Of a stretch of DNA of 64,000 bases, positions 31,827 to 41,219 are shown piece by piece. The position numbers and the translations under genes are program-made. The DNA comes from Clostridia bacterium (GTDB lineage: Bacteria > Bacillota > Clostridia > Christensenellales > Borkfalkiaceae). The notes beneath the pieces were generated by a model. It made no database searches, was not told the origin of the DNA, and was given only the letters and a program-made list of their open reading frames with translations. Location of the stretch: the NCBI GenBank assembly GCA_017621155.1, contig JAGATP010000041.1, positions 49,235-113,234 of the forward strand, in the 5' to 3' direction. Within the stretch, counting starts at the first letter, position 1, and each line of letters starts with the position of its first letter.

Positions 31827-32707
31827 GAATTGCAGTCAGCGGCGGAACGGGCATGATCGCTTCCGCCCTTTTGCGTTATGCGCTTTTGAACGGGCACGAG
31901 GCGATCGCCATCGTCCGCCCTTCTTCTTCGAGAATGCAAAATCTCCCCGCGGGGGTTAAGATTCTCTCGTGCGATCTCAAGGACTATGCGTCCTTCGCAC
32001 CGCAGGAAAAAGTTGACGTCTTTTTCCATCTCGCTTGGGCAAAGACCTCCGTCTTCGGTCGGGACGACGTCCGAACGCAGGAGGAAAACATCGCCTATAC
32101 GCTGGGCGCAGTCGAGCTTGCGCACAGAATGGGCGCGAAGTGCTTTGTGGGCGCGGGCTCGCAGGCAGAATACGGCAGAAAAGAGGAAAAAATCGGCTCT
32201 TTTACCCCCGTCAATCCCGAAAGCGGCTACGGAATCGCCAAGTACGCGGCGGGAAAGCTCTCCTTCCTCGCCTGCGACAAGCTGGGCATCCGCCATTGCT
32301 GGACGAGAATTTTGAGCGTGTTTGGCAAGGGCGACGCACCTACGACCCTGATTTCCTACCTTGCGCAGTGCATGAAGGGAGGAGAAAGCCCCTGCCTGAC
32401 GCCTTGCGAACAGATCTGGGACTATTTGTACGTCGAAGACGCCGCGCGTGCGCTCTTTCTCATCGGAGAAAAGGGAGTCCACGGCAAAACGTATCCCGTC
32501 GGCAGCGGCAAGGGCGCGCCCCTTTCCGAGTACGTCCTCACCATGCGCTCCCTTCTTGCGCCCGATCTTCCCATTTCGTTTGGGGGAAAGGCATATTATC
32601 CCCATCAGCCCATGTATCTGGTGGCGGATCTTTCCGAGCTCACCAAAGACACGGGATTTGTTCCCGCCTATTCCTTTGCGGAGGGAATCGCAGAGGCTTA
32701 CTTATAG
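31823..32707 (+). CDS. NAD(P)-dependent sugar reductase/epimerase (extended SDR)
   Basis: A 294-aa extended short-chain dehydrogenase. The Rossmann motif GGTGMIAS is at 7-14, a catalytic Ser in GAGSQAEYG and the YxxxK pair in YGIAK. At 294 residues it is shorter than RfbG-type 4,6-dehydratases and lacks their GxTGFKG start, so a 4-ketoreductase (YerF, abequose or paratose synthase type) is more likely. ATGA overlap with the aldolase gene. Confidence 0.8.
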   Translation: MRIAVSGGTGMIASALLRYALLNGHEAIAIVRPSSSRMQNLPAGVKILSCDLKDYASFAPQEKVDVFFHLAWAKTSVFGRDDVRTQEENIAYTLGAVELAHRMGAKCFVGAGSQAEYGRKEEKIGSFTPVNPESGYGIAKYAAGKLSFLACDKLGIRHCWTRILSVFGKGDAPTTLISYLAQCMKGGESPCLTPCEQIWDYLYVEDAARALFLIGEKGVHGKTYPVGSGKGAPLSEYVLTMRSLLAPDLPISFGGKAYYPHQPMYLVADLSELTKDTGFVPAYSFAEGIAEAYL

Positions 32708-32719
32708 CGAGGTATTTTC

Positions 32720-33652
32720 ATGAACCGTAAGAAAATCAGCGTCCTCGTTCCCTGTTACAACGAGGAAGAAAACGTACAGCCTTTGAGCGAAGCTATTATC
32801 GGACAGCTCGACGAGTTGGATTCCTACGATTACGAAATCGTCTTCATCGACAATTTCTCCACGGACAGCACGCGGGCAAAGCTCGAGGCGATGTGCGCGG
32901 AGAACAAGAACATCAAGGCAATTTTCAACGCCCGCAACTTTGGGCAGTTCAATTCTCCCTACTATGGCTATCTTCAGTGTTCGGGGGATTGCGTCATTTC
33001 CATGTGCTGCGACTTCCAGGATCCCCCCGAAATGATTCCCAAGCTCGTCGCCGAATGGGAGCAGGGTGCGAAAATCGTCTGCGCGATCAAGGAATCCTCC
33101 AAGGAAAACAAGCTCGTGCGGGGACTGCGCACCATCTACTATAAACTCATCAAAAAAATGTCCGAGGTCGAGCAGATCGAGCACTTTACGGGCTTCGGGC
33201 TTTACGATAGGTCGTTTATCGAAGTGCTTCGCTCTTTGGACGACCCCACCCCTTTCCTGCGGGGAATCGTGGCGGAGCTCGGCTTCCGCAGGGTGATGAT
33301 TCCCTACGAGCAGCAGAAGCGCCGTGCGGGCAAGACGAGCAACAACTTCTCCCGCCTCTACGACGCGGCAATGCTCTCGTTTACGACGTATACCAAGACG
33401 CCCGTGCGCTTTATCACCTTTTTCGGGCTCTTTTTGTCCCTTGCGAGCGTCTGCGGCGGCATCGCCGTCGGCGTCCTTGCGGGACTCTCCATTCTCGTCG
33501 ATTTCATGCCTTACGTCCTTCTCTGCGTCATGTGCTTTTTGTTCGGCGGGGTGTTCTGTTCGATCGGCGTCATCGGAGAATACCTCTTGACGGTGAAATC
33601 CAAGGTGACGAAACGTCCCCTTGCCGTAGAAGAGAGAAGAATAAACTTTTGA
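32720..33652 (+). CDS. DPM/GtrB-like GT2 glycosyltransferase
   Basis: A 310-aa GT2 enzyme with two C-terminal membrane helices (about 230-295), the layout of GtrB and ArnC. The N-terminus VLVPCYNEEENV and the metal site CCDFQDPPEM (DxxD-type QDPP) are typical of polyprenyl-phosphate glycosyltransferases. It would load the CDP- or NDP-sugar on undecaprenyl phosphate for flipping by GtrA. GAGG lies before the ATG. Confidence 0.87.
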   Translation: MNRKKISVLVPCYNEEENVQPLSEAIIGQLDELDSYDYEIVFIDNFSTDSTRAKLEAMCAENKNIKAIFNARNFGQFNSPYYGYLQCSGDCVISMCCDFQDPPEMIPKLVAEWEQGAKIVCAIKESSKENKLVRGLRTIYYKLIKKMSEVEQIEHFTGFGLYDRSFIEVLRSLDDPTPFLRGIVAELGFRRVMIPYEQQKRRAGKTSNNFSRLYDAAMLSFTTYTKTPVRFITFFGLFLSLASVCGGIAVGVLAGLSILVDFMPYVLLCVMCFLFGGVFCSIGVIGEYLLTVKSKVTKRPLAVEERRINF

Positions 33653-33667
33653 TTCGGGGAATTGTCT

Positions 33668-36130
33668 GTGGGTAAAAACGCATTCAAAATCATATGCGGA
33701 CTTTTGATGCTCGCCGTGGGCGCGATGACGGGCGCTTTTTGCACGCTCTCCGCTTCGGCAGAGTCCTTCGAAGGGGAAGGGACGCTTTCCAATCCTTACC
33801 TCATTAAGAGCGAAAGGGATTTAAACGAGCTCTCTTTCCGCGTTTCGCAGGGAGAGACCTTTTTCGGCGTGTGTTTTTACCAGACTGCGGACATTAAGTT
33901 TTCCGGTTATTTTCGTCCCATCGGTAACCCCGAAGAGAACACGGGATTTAAGGGAACTTACGACGGCGGAGGGCACGTCCTTTCCAACCTTCGCATCGAT
34001 ACGCGCTATGACACCGTTAACAACGCGCTCTTCGGCGCATTGGGCGGCACGCTTCGCAACCTCGGCGTCGAGAGCGGAACGATCGAGGGTGCAAACTGCG
34101 CCACCTTCGTCTCTTCCGGTATGCCGGGGGCGGTCTCTACCGTCTACAACTGCTATACCCTCCTTTCCCCCGAAGGGCTCGGAAGAAATGCCTCCATCGC
34201 CGACAACTACAACGGCTCGATCGTGCATTGCTGGGCTTACAGCGAAGAGGAGCTTCCGCTCGTGGGCTACGGCGCGATGTCCCTCGTTTCGTGCTATACG
34301 AACGGGGATTTGAGCGAAGAAAAAGTGCAAGTTGCCGAAAACAATCAGACGATTCTGCCCGAACTCATGATCAGCGACTCCTTTGCGCGGCTTTTGGACG
34401 AAAACAGCGCCGAGAACGCCATGCTGCACGCTACTTCTTATCTGGGCTGGGAAAAGGGGAAAAATCACCCCGTGTATTCGCATAGCAGCTATTCTTTGGC
34501 GGGAAGCGGTACGAGGGAAGACCCGTATTTGATTTCTACCGCGAAAGACCTTGCTTACCTTTCGGCTTCCGTCAACGGCGGGAAGAGCTATCAAGGGGAG
34601 TACGTCAGCCTGACGGCGGATATCGACCTTTCCTGTTATGAAAACTTCGTCGCCATCGGTACATACGATAGCGGGACGGAGTTCGCGGGCGTCTTTGACG
34701 GAAACGGATATACGATTTCCAATCTCACCATGCTGAAAACTGCCGACGGCAGAGTGGACAATAACGCCCTTTTCGGCTCGCTTGCGGGCTCTGTCGTCAA
34801 TCTCAGAATTTCGGATGCGGAAATCCACGGTGCTTGCTGTGCGACCTTTGCGGTCGGCGGAACAGCGGACAGCCGCATTGTCAACTGCATTGCGCAGAAT
34901 ATCACGCTCAAGGGCGTGCTTCGAAACGGCGGTCTCGTCGATAATTTTGCGGGCAAGGTCGCCTCTTCTTACTACGGCGGGGAAGAGCCTTTGGCAGGTT
35001 ACAATGCGACGGCGATCGCCTATTGTGCGACCAAAGGTACCGTCACGCGCAACGAAGTCGGGTTAAACGTCGGCAATCAGGTGCGCTATGCGGGAGAAAT
35101 TGACGAGGTGATGAACGCCCGCCTTCTTTACGGCGCGCTCCGCATTTCGTTCGACCCTTCCCTTCTCAAATTCTGGGAGGGGGGCTCGCCCCGACTTCTT
35201 TCCTACGGGCTTGAAGGAGAGGGTACGAAGGAAAACCCGTATCTCATTTCCAAACCCTCCGATCTCGTGTATTTCGCAGCTGCAGTCAACAGCGGCGACA
35301 AATTCGACGGGCAGATGTTTCTGCAAACGGCGGACATCGACATGCAGGGCGTTTTCTTCATGCCGATCGGGCTTTCGGGCGGCATCGCTCGCTTTCAGGG
35401 AGTTTACGACGGAGGGGGGCACACCATTTCTAATCTGGTGATTCGGGAAAACGAGCTCGCCTATTGTAACGCCCTGTTCGGTTCTTTTGAGGGAACGCTC
35501 CTCAATTTGGGGCTCGAAAGCGGCAGAATTTACGGCAATCTCGCGGCGGGACTCGTCTGCGAGGGGTATCAGAGCCTTTTGCGCAACTGCTATTCGAAGG
35601 CGGAGGTGTACGGCTTTGTGCGAAGCGGCGGACTCGTCGACAATTTCGACGGAGAAATCGTGCTCAGTTGGTACGACAATTCGCAAAAGCACCCGCTCGC
35701 GTCTTACAATTACGATCGAATGTACGCTTGCTGCGCTTCGGGCGAACTCGTCAGCGAATGGATGGACGATTCCTATACGGAAGAGTGCAAGGAAAACTTC
35801 GACTTTTCGGAGGTGGACGAAGAATTCGCGGAGGCGTACAACGAAAAAATCCTTTTGGGGTCAACCCGCTACGCCTATCAGCGTTCGTCCCTCATTCTGT
35901 GGACGTTTGAAGACGGACTTTCTTACAGCGACGAGGTGTTTACCTTGCGACCCGAAATGGCGATTCGCTTCCGATCCGTCCTCGTTTCCTGTTATCTTTG
36001 GAACGTCTTGGGCGTTCTGGCAATTGCGGCGGCGCTCGTCGCCATCGTGATTTCGTTTGTTTTCGAGGGCAGAAAAGGAAAGCGTGTAGGAAAAAAGAAT
36101 GAAAGAAAAGACGGCACAAAAACTGCATAA
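33668..36130 (+). CDS. GLUG-like repeat surface protein 1, membrane anchored
   Basis: An 820-aa predicted exported protein. A signal peptide ends at about SASA-ES (residue 30). Three long repeats follow, each with a Gly-x-Gly-Thr...NPYLI start, a TADI strand, a GTYDGGGHVLSNL-type turn and NALFG. These match beta-helix proteins of the GLUG class. A single membrane helix (about 765-792) and a basic tail end the chain; there is no LPXTG. The GTG at 33668 is preferred: GGGGA lies 7 bases before it, and the TTG at 33662 is too close. No catalytic motif is seen. It overlaps the next gene by 32 bases. Confidence 0.78.
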   Translation: MGKNAFKIICGLLMLAVGAMTGAFCTLSASAESFEGEGTLSNPYLIKSERDLNELSFRVSQGETFFGVCFYQTADIKFSGYFRPIGNPEENTGFKGTYDGGGHVLSNLRIDTRYDTVNNALFGALGGTLRNLGVESGTIEGANCATFVSSGMPGAVSTVYNCYTLLSPEGLGRNASIADNYNGSIVHCWAYSEEELPLVGYGAMSLVSCYTNGDLSEEKVQVAENNQTILPELMISDSFARLLDENSAENAMLHATSYLGWEKGKNHPVYSHSSYSLAGSGTREDPYLISTAKDLAYLSASVNGGKSYQGEYVSLTADIDLSCYENFVAIGTYDSGTEFAGVFDGNGYTISNLTMLKTADGRVDNNALFGSLAGSVVNLRISDAEIHGACCATFAVGGTADSRIVNCIAQNITLKGVLRNGGLVDNFAGKVASSYYGGEEPLAGYNATAIAYCATKGTVTRNEVGLNVGNQVRYAGEIDEVMNARLLYGALRISFDPSLLKFWEGGSPRLLSYGLEGEGTKENPYLISKPSDLVYFAAAVNSGDKFDGQMFLQTADIDMQGVFFMPIGLSGGIARFQGVYDGGGHTISNLVIRENELAYCNALFGSFEGTLLNLGLESGRIYGNLAAGLVCEGYQSLLRNCYSKAEVYGFVRSGGLVDNFDGEIVLSWYDNSQKHPLASYNYDRMYACCASGELVSEWMDDSYTEECKENFDFSEVDEEFAEAYNEKILLGSTRYAYQRSSLILWTFEDGLSYSDEVFTLRPEMAIRFRSVLVSCYLWNVLGVLAIAAALVAIVISFVFEGRKGKRVGKKNERKDGTKTA

Positions 36131-37529
36131 GCTCGCGCTTTGGTGGAGGGGAAAATCCAAGGAAAATCAGATGCTGATGCTCTTTATCGGCATTATTTTG
36201 CTGTGCTTTGCCCTTCTCGTCCCCGTCATGTTCATCAAGTATGCGTTCAACATCCGCATTCCCGACGAGGAGCTTGCGAGCGGAGCGGTCATCAAGACGA
36301 CAAACGACTTTTACCGCTTCTTCTCTATGCTGTTTTACGATACCAATATCTTCTTTCAGGATCGCGACGACATCTTCATGGATTGGTTTAACATCAATTT
36401 CATGGTTGCAAAGAACAACCCTTACCTTGGAGCAGACTCTTCCTATCCTCCTCTTGTTTTAAAGATCGCGCAGATTTTTACCGCGATGGCGGATTATTCC
36501 AAGGGGGCGGGCGTTGCGAGGAACTCCATGGAGGGCGTATACTCCATTCTCATCTTTTACGCCGTCTGCCTTATCCCCACTTACGTCCTCATCTACGTCG
36601 CATGCCGTCGGGCGAAGCAGCCCTTTTGGGTTTCCCTTCTCCTCTCGTTTGCGTTTTCCGTATCCGTCCCCTTCCTCTTTGAGTACGACAGGGGAAATTA
36701 CGTTCTGATGGCGCTTCCCTTCACCATCGCCTTTTTCCTATGGTACAATTCGGAAAAAAAGTGGGCGAGGGAGCTTGCCTATCTTTCCCTCGCAATCTCG
36801 GTGGGCATTAAAATTTACCCTGCCGCTTTTGCGCTCATTCTCTTAAAGGAAAAGCGCTTTGCGGGCTTCGTCCGCACCGCCGCCTATTCCGTCGTGGCGC
36901 TCGTCCTGCCGTTTGCCTTCTTCGACGGGGGATTCGACAACATCGAGGCGTTTTTGCATTGGCTCACCGACTTTTCGGGCGATAAGGGTACGGGCGTCAA
37001 CGTGGTCGTCTACGGCGTGTCTTATAGTTACAGCCCGTACAACCTCTATGCGATTCTCGCGGGCATTTTAGGAGAAGGGATCATCGATCTGGAAGTGGTG
37101 CAAACGGCGAAGGCGTTTGAAATTGTCGGCAAATTGACCACGCTTTTTATCATCGTCTGCATCTTCTTCGCGGGACTGACCGCCAACAGAGGTTGGAAGG
37201 TCTTGCTCGCCTCCGCGCTTGCCACGCTGTTCGTCCCGAGCATCAGCTTCGCCTATTCTGGCTGTATGTTCGTCGTTCCCATTCTCGCCTTCCTCTTCGA
37301 AAAGAACAAGGAGAAAATCGATTGGGCATACCTCGTTCTTTTTCTCCTCGTGCTTGCGCCCGTCGATTCGTTTAACGTGCTTTCGTACTATCGGCTTGCG
37401 TTCCGCTGGGGCGTTTCGTTCATGCACATCATCCAACTTCTGTCTTATATGGCAATGCTTGGACTGCTGACGGCGGAAAGCCTTTTGCGCTATGCAAAAA
37501 AAGTGCGGAAATTGCCTGCTAAAGCATAA
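36099..37529 (+). CDS. GT87-like membrane glycosyltransferase 3
   Basis: A 476-aa polytopic enzyme and the closest relative here of the protein at 22860. Its first outer loop reads FFQDRDDIFMDWFNINFM then KNNPY and SSYPPL, against FFQDVGDVFMDFFNINFM, NNPY and SSYPPL in protein 1. EYDRGNYVLMALPF and GIKIYPAAFALILLKEKR are also shared. It should use a polyprenyl-phosphate sugar donor. The N-terminal 20 residues are basic and cytoplasmic. Confidence 0.78.
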   Translation: MKEKTAQKLHKLALWWRGKSKENQMLMLFIGIILLCFALLVPVMFIKYAFNIRIPDEELASGAVIKTTNDFYRFFSMLFYDTNIFFQDRDDIFMDWFNINFMVAKNNPYLGADSSYPPLVLKIAQIFTAMADYSKGAGVARNSMEGVYSILIFYAVCLIPTYVLIYVACRRAKQPFWVSLLLSFAFSVSVPFLFEYDRGNYVLMALPFTIAFFLWYNSEKKWARELAYLSLAISVGIKIYPAAFALILLKEKRFAGFVRTAAYSVVALVLPFAFFDGGFDNIEAFLHWLTDFSGDKGTGVNVVVYGVSYSYSPYNLYAILAGILGEGIIDLEVVQTAKAFEIVGKLTTLFIIVCIFFAGLTANRGWKVLLASALATLFVPSISFAYSGCMFVVPILAFLFEKNKEKIDWAYLVLFLLVLAPVDSFNVLSYYRLAFRWGVSFMHIIQLLSYMAMLGLLTAESLLRYAKKVRKLPAKA

Positions 37530-37545
37530 AAAATCAAAAGAATCA

Positions 37546-37574
37546 TTGACATCTTTCCCGTTTTTCGGTATAAT
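37546..37574 (+). promoter_or_regulatory. Internal perfect-consensus promoter
   Basis: TTGACA (37546-37551), 17 bases, TATAAT (37569-37574), start near 37581. It splits the polysaccharide locus into at least two transcription units. Confidence 0.85.
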
Positions 37575-37621
37575 AATAAGGACAAACCATACGGTTGACG
37601 AAAAACGGGAAGCTTTTTCTT

Positions 37622-39415
37622 ATGACAGATTATAGATTGCGGATCTCCATCCGAAAAAAGTGCATTCTCCTGCTGCTTGCGGTTCTCTTTGCCGTAAGCG
37701 CCTTTTGCTGTCTGTTTTCCCTTTCCGAGACCAAGAAGGCGTCGGCTGACTCCAACATTTCCCTCGAAGGATCGGGAACGCGGTCGAATCCCTATCGCAT
37801 CTCTTCCATTCAGGATCTCACCGTTTTCCGCAACACCGTCAATGGCGGTAAATCCTTTCAAGGGCTTTATTTTTTGCAGACGGAGGACATCGATTTAAAA
37901 CTCCTCTCGAATTTCACGCCCATCGGCACGGAAGAGACTTATTTTGCGGGCATTTACGACGGAGGGGGACATACGATTTCCAACCTGAACATCGCCTCGA
38001 CGGGCGATTCGGCGCTCTTTTCCCACCTTTCGGGTACGGTGCGCAATCTCGGCATCGAGAGCGGCTCGGTATCCGGTCGCGTGGCTGCGTCCTTCGTTCT
38101 GAACGGCACGGAGAGCGCGAGACTTTTGAATTGTTATTCTCTCGCCCGCATCGAAGGGGAGGAGCGGAGCGGCGGACTCGTCGATTCCTTCGATGGGAAG
38201 GTCATGAACGCTTGGTACTACTCCGCTACGACGGACATTCCCGTGGTCGGCTCGGACGTGGGCGAGGCGTATTACTGCTATGGAACAGATTTGGCGCCCG
38301 AATCGGCGAAGGGGGACTTCGTGCAGTGCAAGGAGTACGGCGCATTCTTCTTCCAGGAGGCGGAATTTATCGATATTCTCAATCTGGGCAGAGCGGTGAC
38401 GCTGAACAATCTCTTCCTGAAGGAAGAGGATTTGAATCGCTGGGTGCTTTCGAAAACGCCCGTATTTACCTCCGAACTCAAAACCTGGCAGGGAGAAGGC
38501 TCGAGAATGTCTCCCTATCTTGTGCAGAGCGTGGAGGAGTTCGTCCTCCTGTCCGTCCGCGTCAACGCCGGTGAGAGCTTTAAATCCATGCACTTCGTGC
38601 AGACCGTAGATTTCGACCTCTCCTCCGTGTATAATTTCGTGCCCATCGGCATTTACGAATCCGACCGCTATTTCTTCGGTACGTACGACGGCGCGGGCTT
38701 TATCCTCACCAACCTCATGATCAAGGCCATTCCCGAATCGGTCAATAACGCCCTCTTCGGTCAGCTTGCGGGCACGGTTCGCAACCTCGGCGTCGAGAGC
38801 GGCAGAATTTACGGGGCGAACTGCGCAACGATCGCTTCGCACGCCGTCAGCGTGAAGGCGGAAGTCGTCAACTGCTATTCCAAGGCGCTCGTTTTCGGAC
38901 AGTCGCGGAGCGGCGGCATCGTCGATAACTTTGCGGGTCACGTTTTCAACTGCGTCTACTTCAATCGGGCGCAACCGCTCGTCTTTTTGTGCAGCTACAG
39001 CGCCAATCAGCTGAGAAACTGCTATTCGACGGGAAGCGTTTACAACGACTATACGTTTTCGGGCGAGATGTACGACAACGTGGTCGTCATCAACGAGAAT
39101 TCGAGAATCGAGGAAATCGCCCTTTCCCTCAACGAATGGGTTGCCGATTACGCAGCCTCTTACCGCATGAGCTATTCCAATTTCGCAAAGTGGAAGATGG
39201 ACGATTCGTTTGCCCTCTCCTTTGACGGGCGTTTCAAAATGGAGGAATTGCCCGGTTACGTGCAAGACCTCATCAATAAGCATTATACCGACCAATTGGT
39301 CGTCACGAAAATGATTCTCGTTTCCGTGGTCATCATCGTATTTACCATCGTCATTGACGTACTGTTATACCGCTATCGAAGAAAGCGCATTGACAGAGAA
39401 AAAAGAGGAAAATAA
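37622..39415 (+). CDS. GLUG-like repeat surface protein 2, membrane anchored
   Basis: A 597-aa homolog of the protein at 33668. A signal peptide ends near KKASA-DS (residue 42). Two repeat units follow, each with a G-S-G-T or G-E-G-S start, FVPIG or FTPIG, a GIYDGGGHTISNL-type turn and VRNLG(I/V)ESG. One membrane helix (about 558-582) precedes a basic tail. The ATG at 37622 is used, although a TTG at 37595 in frame has an AAGGA at longer distance. It opens the second transcription unit and is followed after 3 bases by the second ThDP enzyme. Confidence 0.76.
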   Translation: MTDYRLRISIRKKCILLLLAVLFAVSAFCCLFSLSETKKASADSNISLEGSGTRSNPYRISSIQDLTVFRNTVNGGKSFQGLYFLQTEDIDLKLLSNFTPIGTEETYFAGIYDGGGHTISNLNIASTGDSALFSHLSGTVRNLGIESGSVSGRVAASFVLNGTESARLLNCYSLARIEGEERSGGLVDSFDGKVMNAWYYSATTDIPVVGSDVGEAYYCYGTDLAPESAKGDFVQCKEYGAFFFQEAEFIDILNLGRAVTLNNLFLKEEDLNRWVLSKTPVFTSELKTWQGEGSRMSPYLVQSVEEFVLLSVRVNAGESFKSMHFVQTVDFDLSSVYNFVPIGIYESDRYFFGTYDGAGFILTNLMIKAIPESVNNALFGQLAGTVRNLGVESGRIYGANCATIASHAVSVKAEVVNCYSKALVFGQSRSGGIVDNFAGHVFNCVYFNRAQPLVFLCSYSANQLRNCYSTGSVYNDYTFSGEMYDNVVVINENSRIEEIALSLNEWVADYAASYRMSYSNFAKWKMDDSFALSFDGRFKMEELPGYVQDLINKHYTDQLVVTKMILVSVVIIVFTIVIDVLLYRYRRKRIDREKRGK

Positions 39416-39418
39416 AAA

Positions 39419-41215
39419 ATGCGCATCAAACTCTCCGATTATGTCGCCAACTTTATCGTTTCGAAGGGGATTACCCATCTCTTTTCCGTGACGGGCGGGG
39501 GCTCTATGCACCTGAACGATTCCTTTGGGCATAAAGAAGGGCTGAAATCAATTTATTGCCACCATGAACAGGCGTGTGCCATCGCGGCGGAAGCCTTTGC
39601 CAGGGTGGAAAATAAAATCGCCGCAATCTGCGTGACGACCGGGCCGGGCGGAATCAACGCCTTAAACGGGGTATGCGGCGCTTACGTCGATTCCATTCCC
39701 ATGCTCGTCTTTTCGGGACAGGTCAAGCGGGAAACCACCGCTCGGCTTTCGGGGCTTCCGCTGCGCGCAGTGGGCGATCAGGAATTCGACATCGTGGGTT
39801 CGGTCAAAAATATGACGAAATACGCGGAGATGATCGTAAATCCGCAGGATATCCTCTATCACCTGCAAAAGGCGTATTACCTTGCCATGCACGGAAGAAG
39901 AGGCCCTGTCTGGCTCGATATTCCCACGGACGTGCAGTCCGCCATCATCGAAACGGAGGACTTGAGAGAATTTGACGAAGAGGAGGAAACGCCCGTCGTC
40001 TCCGAGGAGACGATCGACGAGATCTGCCGCATGGTGCGACAGGCAAAGCGTCCCGTCGTCTATGCGGGCAGCGCCATTCGCTACGCCGCCGTGCGGGAAT
40101 CCTTTTTGCAACTCGTCGAAAAGTGGAATGTTCCCGTCGTCACGGCGTGGAACTCCATCGACGTCATTTGGGACACCCACCCCGATTACATCGGCAGAGG
40201 CGGAATTATGGGGGACAGAGCGGGCAATTTTGCGGTGCAAAATGCCGACCTCGTCGTCTCCTTGGGCTGTCGGCTCTCCATTCGTCAGGTCAGCTATAAC
40301 TACGAAACGTGGGCGCGCGGCGCGAAGGTCGTCATGGTCGACATCGACAAGTACGAGCTGAAAAAGCCCACCCTTCACGTCGATCTGCCCGTCTGGGGGG
40401 ACATTGCGGACGTCATTCCCCGCCTTGCGTACAAGGCAAAGCCCTCCGAGCATACCGAGTGGCTCGCCCTCTGCAAATCGTGGCAGAAAAAATACCCCGT
40501 CATCACGGAGAAGATGTGCGCTCCCTCCAAGCCCGCCAATCCCTACTGCTTTTTAAAGCGGTTGTCCGAGCGCCTGCGCGATGACGAGCTCATCGTCGTC
40601 GGCAACGGCACTGCCTGCGTCGCGGGCAGCCATTCCCTTCCCATGAAGAAGGATCAGCGCTTTTTCATTCAGTCGGGCATGGCTTCCATGGGCTACGATC
40701 TCCCCGCCGCCCTCGGCGTTGCCCTCGCTTCCAAGCGGGACAGAATCATCCTCATCACGGGGGACGGCTCCATTCAGATGAATTTACAGGAATTGCAGAC
40801 GCTTTTGACCAATCGCATTCCTGTAAAGCTCTTCCTCCTCAACAACGGGGGGTATCAGTCCATCCGACTCACGCAAAAATCCTTCTTCGGCAAGCGAAAT
40901 CCCGTCGGCATCGGTCACGACAGCGGAGACCTCGAATTCCCCGATATGAAGAAAATCGCCCGCGCTTACGGCTTCCCCTTCATGCGCTGCTCTTCCAACG
41001 AACAGCTCGGCGGGGCGATCTCCCGCTTCCTGAACAAGGAAGGGGCGGGCATTCTGGAAATTATCATCGACGAAGGACAGGCGTTCGAACCCAAATCTTC
41101 CTCGCGGCTCTTGCCGGACGGCAGGATTGTGTCCCCCCCGCTCGAAGATTTGGCGCCCTTCCTCTCGCGGGAAGAACTCAAAGAAATCATGCAAATTCCG
41201 ATGATAGGAGAGTAA
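39419..41215 (+). CDS. ThDP-dependent acetolactate-synthase-like enzyme 2
   Basis: A 598-aa paralog of the enzyme at 29216, the same length and colinear through the whole chain. Catalytic Glu50 lies in CHHEQAC, and the ThDP motif is GDGSIQMN ... LLNNGGYQ. Both share VTTGPGG(T/I)NAL and GAYVDSIPM. Two such enzymes in one locus suggest two successive or two alternative C2 transfers, or two different sugars. It is not next to a second HpcH aldolase or SDR. An AGAGGAAAA site precedes the ATG. Confidence 0.82.
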   Translation: MRIKLSDYVANFIVSKGITHLFSVTGGGSMHLNDSFGHKEGLKSIYCHHEQACAIAAEAFARVENKIAAICVTTGPGGINALNGVCGAYVDSIPMLVFSGQVKRETTARLSGLPLRAVGDQEFDIVGSVKNMTKYAEMIVNPQDILYHLQKAYYLAMHGRRGPVWLDIPTDVQSAIIETEDLREFDEEEETPVVSEETIDEICRMVRQAKRPVVYAGSAIRYAAVRESFLQLVEKWNVPVVTAWNSIDVIWDTHPDYIGRGGIMGDRAGNFAVQNADLVVSLGCRLSIRQVSYNYETWARGAKVVMVDIDKYELKKPTLHVDLPVWGDIADVIPRLAYKAKPSEHTEWLALCKSWQKKYPVITEKMCAPSKPANPYCFLKRLSERLRDDELIVVGNGTACVAGSHSLPMKKDQRFFIQSGMASMGYDLPAALGVALASKRDRIILITGDGSIQMNLQELQTLLTNRIPVKLFLLNNGGYQSIRLTQKSFFGKRNPVGIGHDSGDLEFPDMKKIARAYGFPFMRCSSNEQLGGAISRFLNKEGAGILEIIIDEGQAFEPKSSSRLLPDGRIVSPPLEDLAPFLSREELKEIMQIPMIGE

Positions 41216-41219
41216 ATTC

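Noticed and set aside
31823..32707. Assignment of the SDR as CDP-glucose 4,6-dehydratase
   Set aside because: The chain is about 60 residues too short and the nucleotide-binding start differs from RfbG; a reductase fits better.
33668..36130. LPXTG-type sortase anchoring of the GLUG-like proteins
   Set aside because: Neither protein has an LPXTG-like motif; both end in one membrane helix and a long basic tail.
37895..39295. 466-codon antisense frame over the second GLUG-like protein
   Set aside because: No recognisable motif and no ribosome site; the plus-strand gene has a signal peptide, repeats and a membrane anchor.
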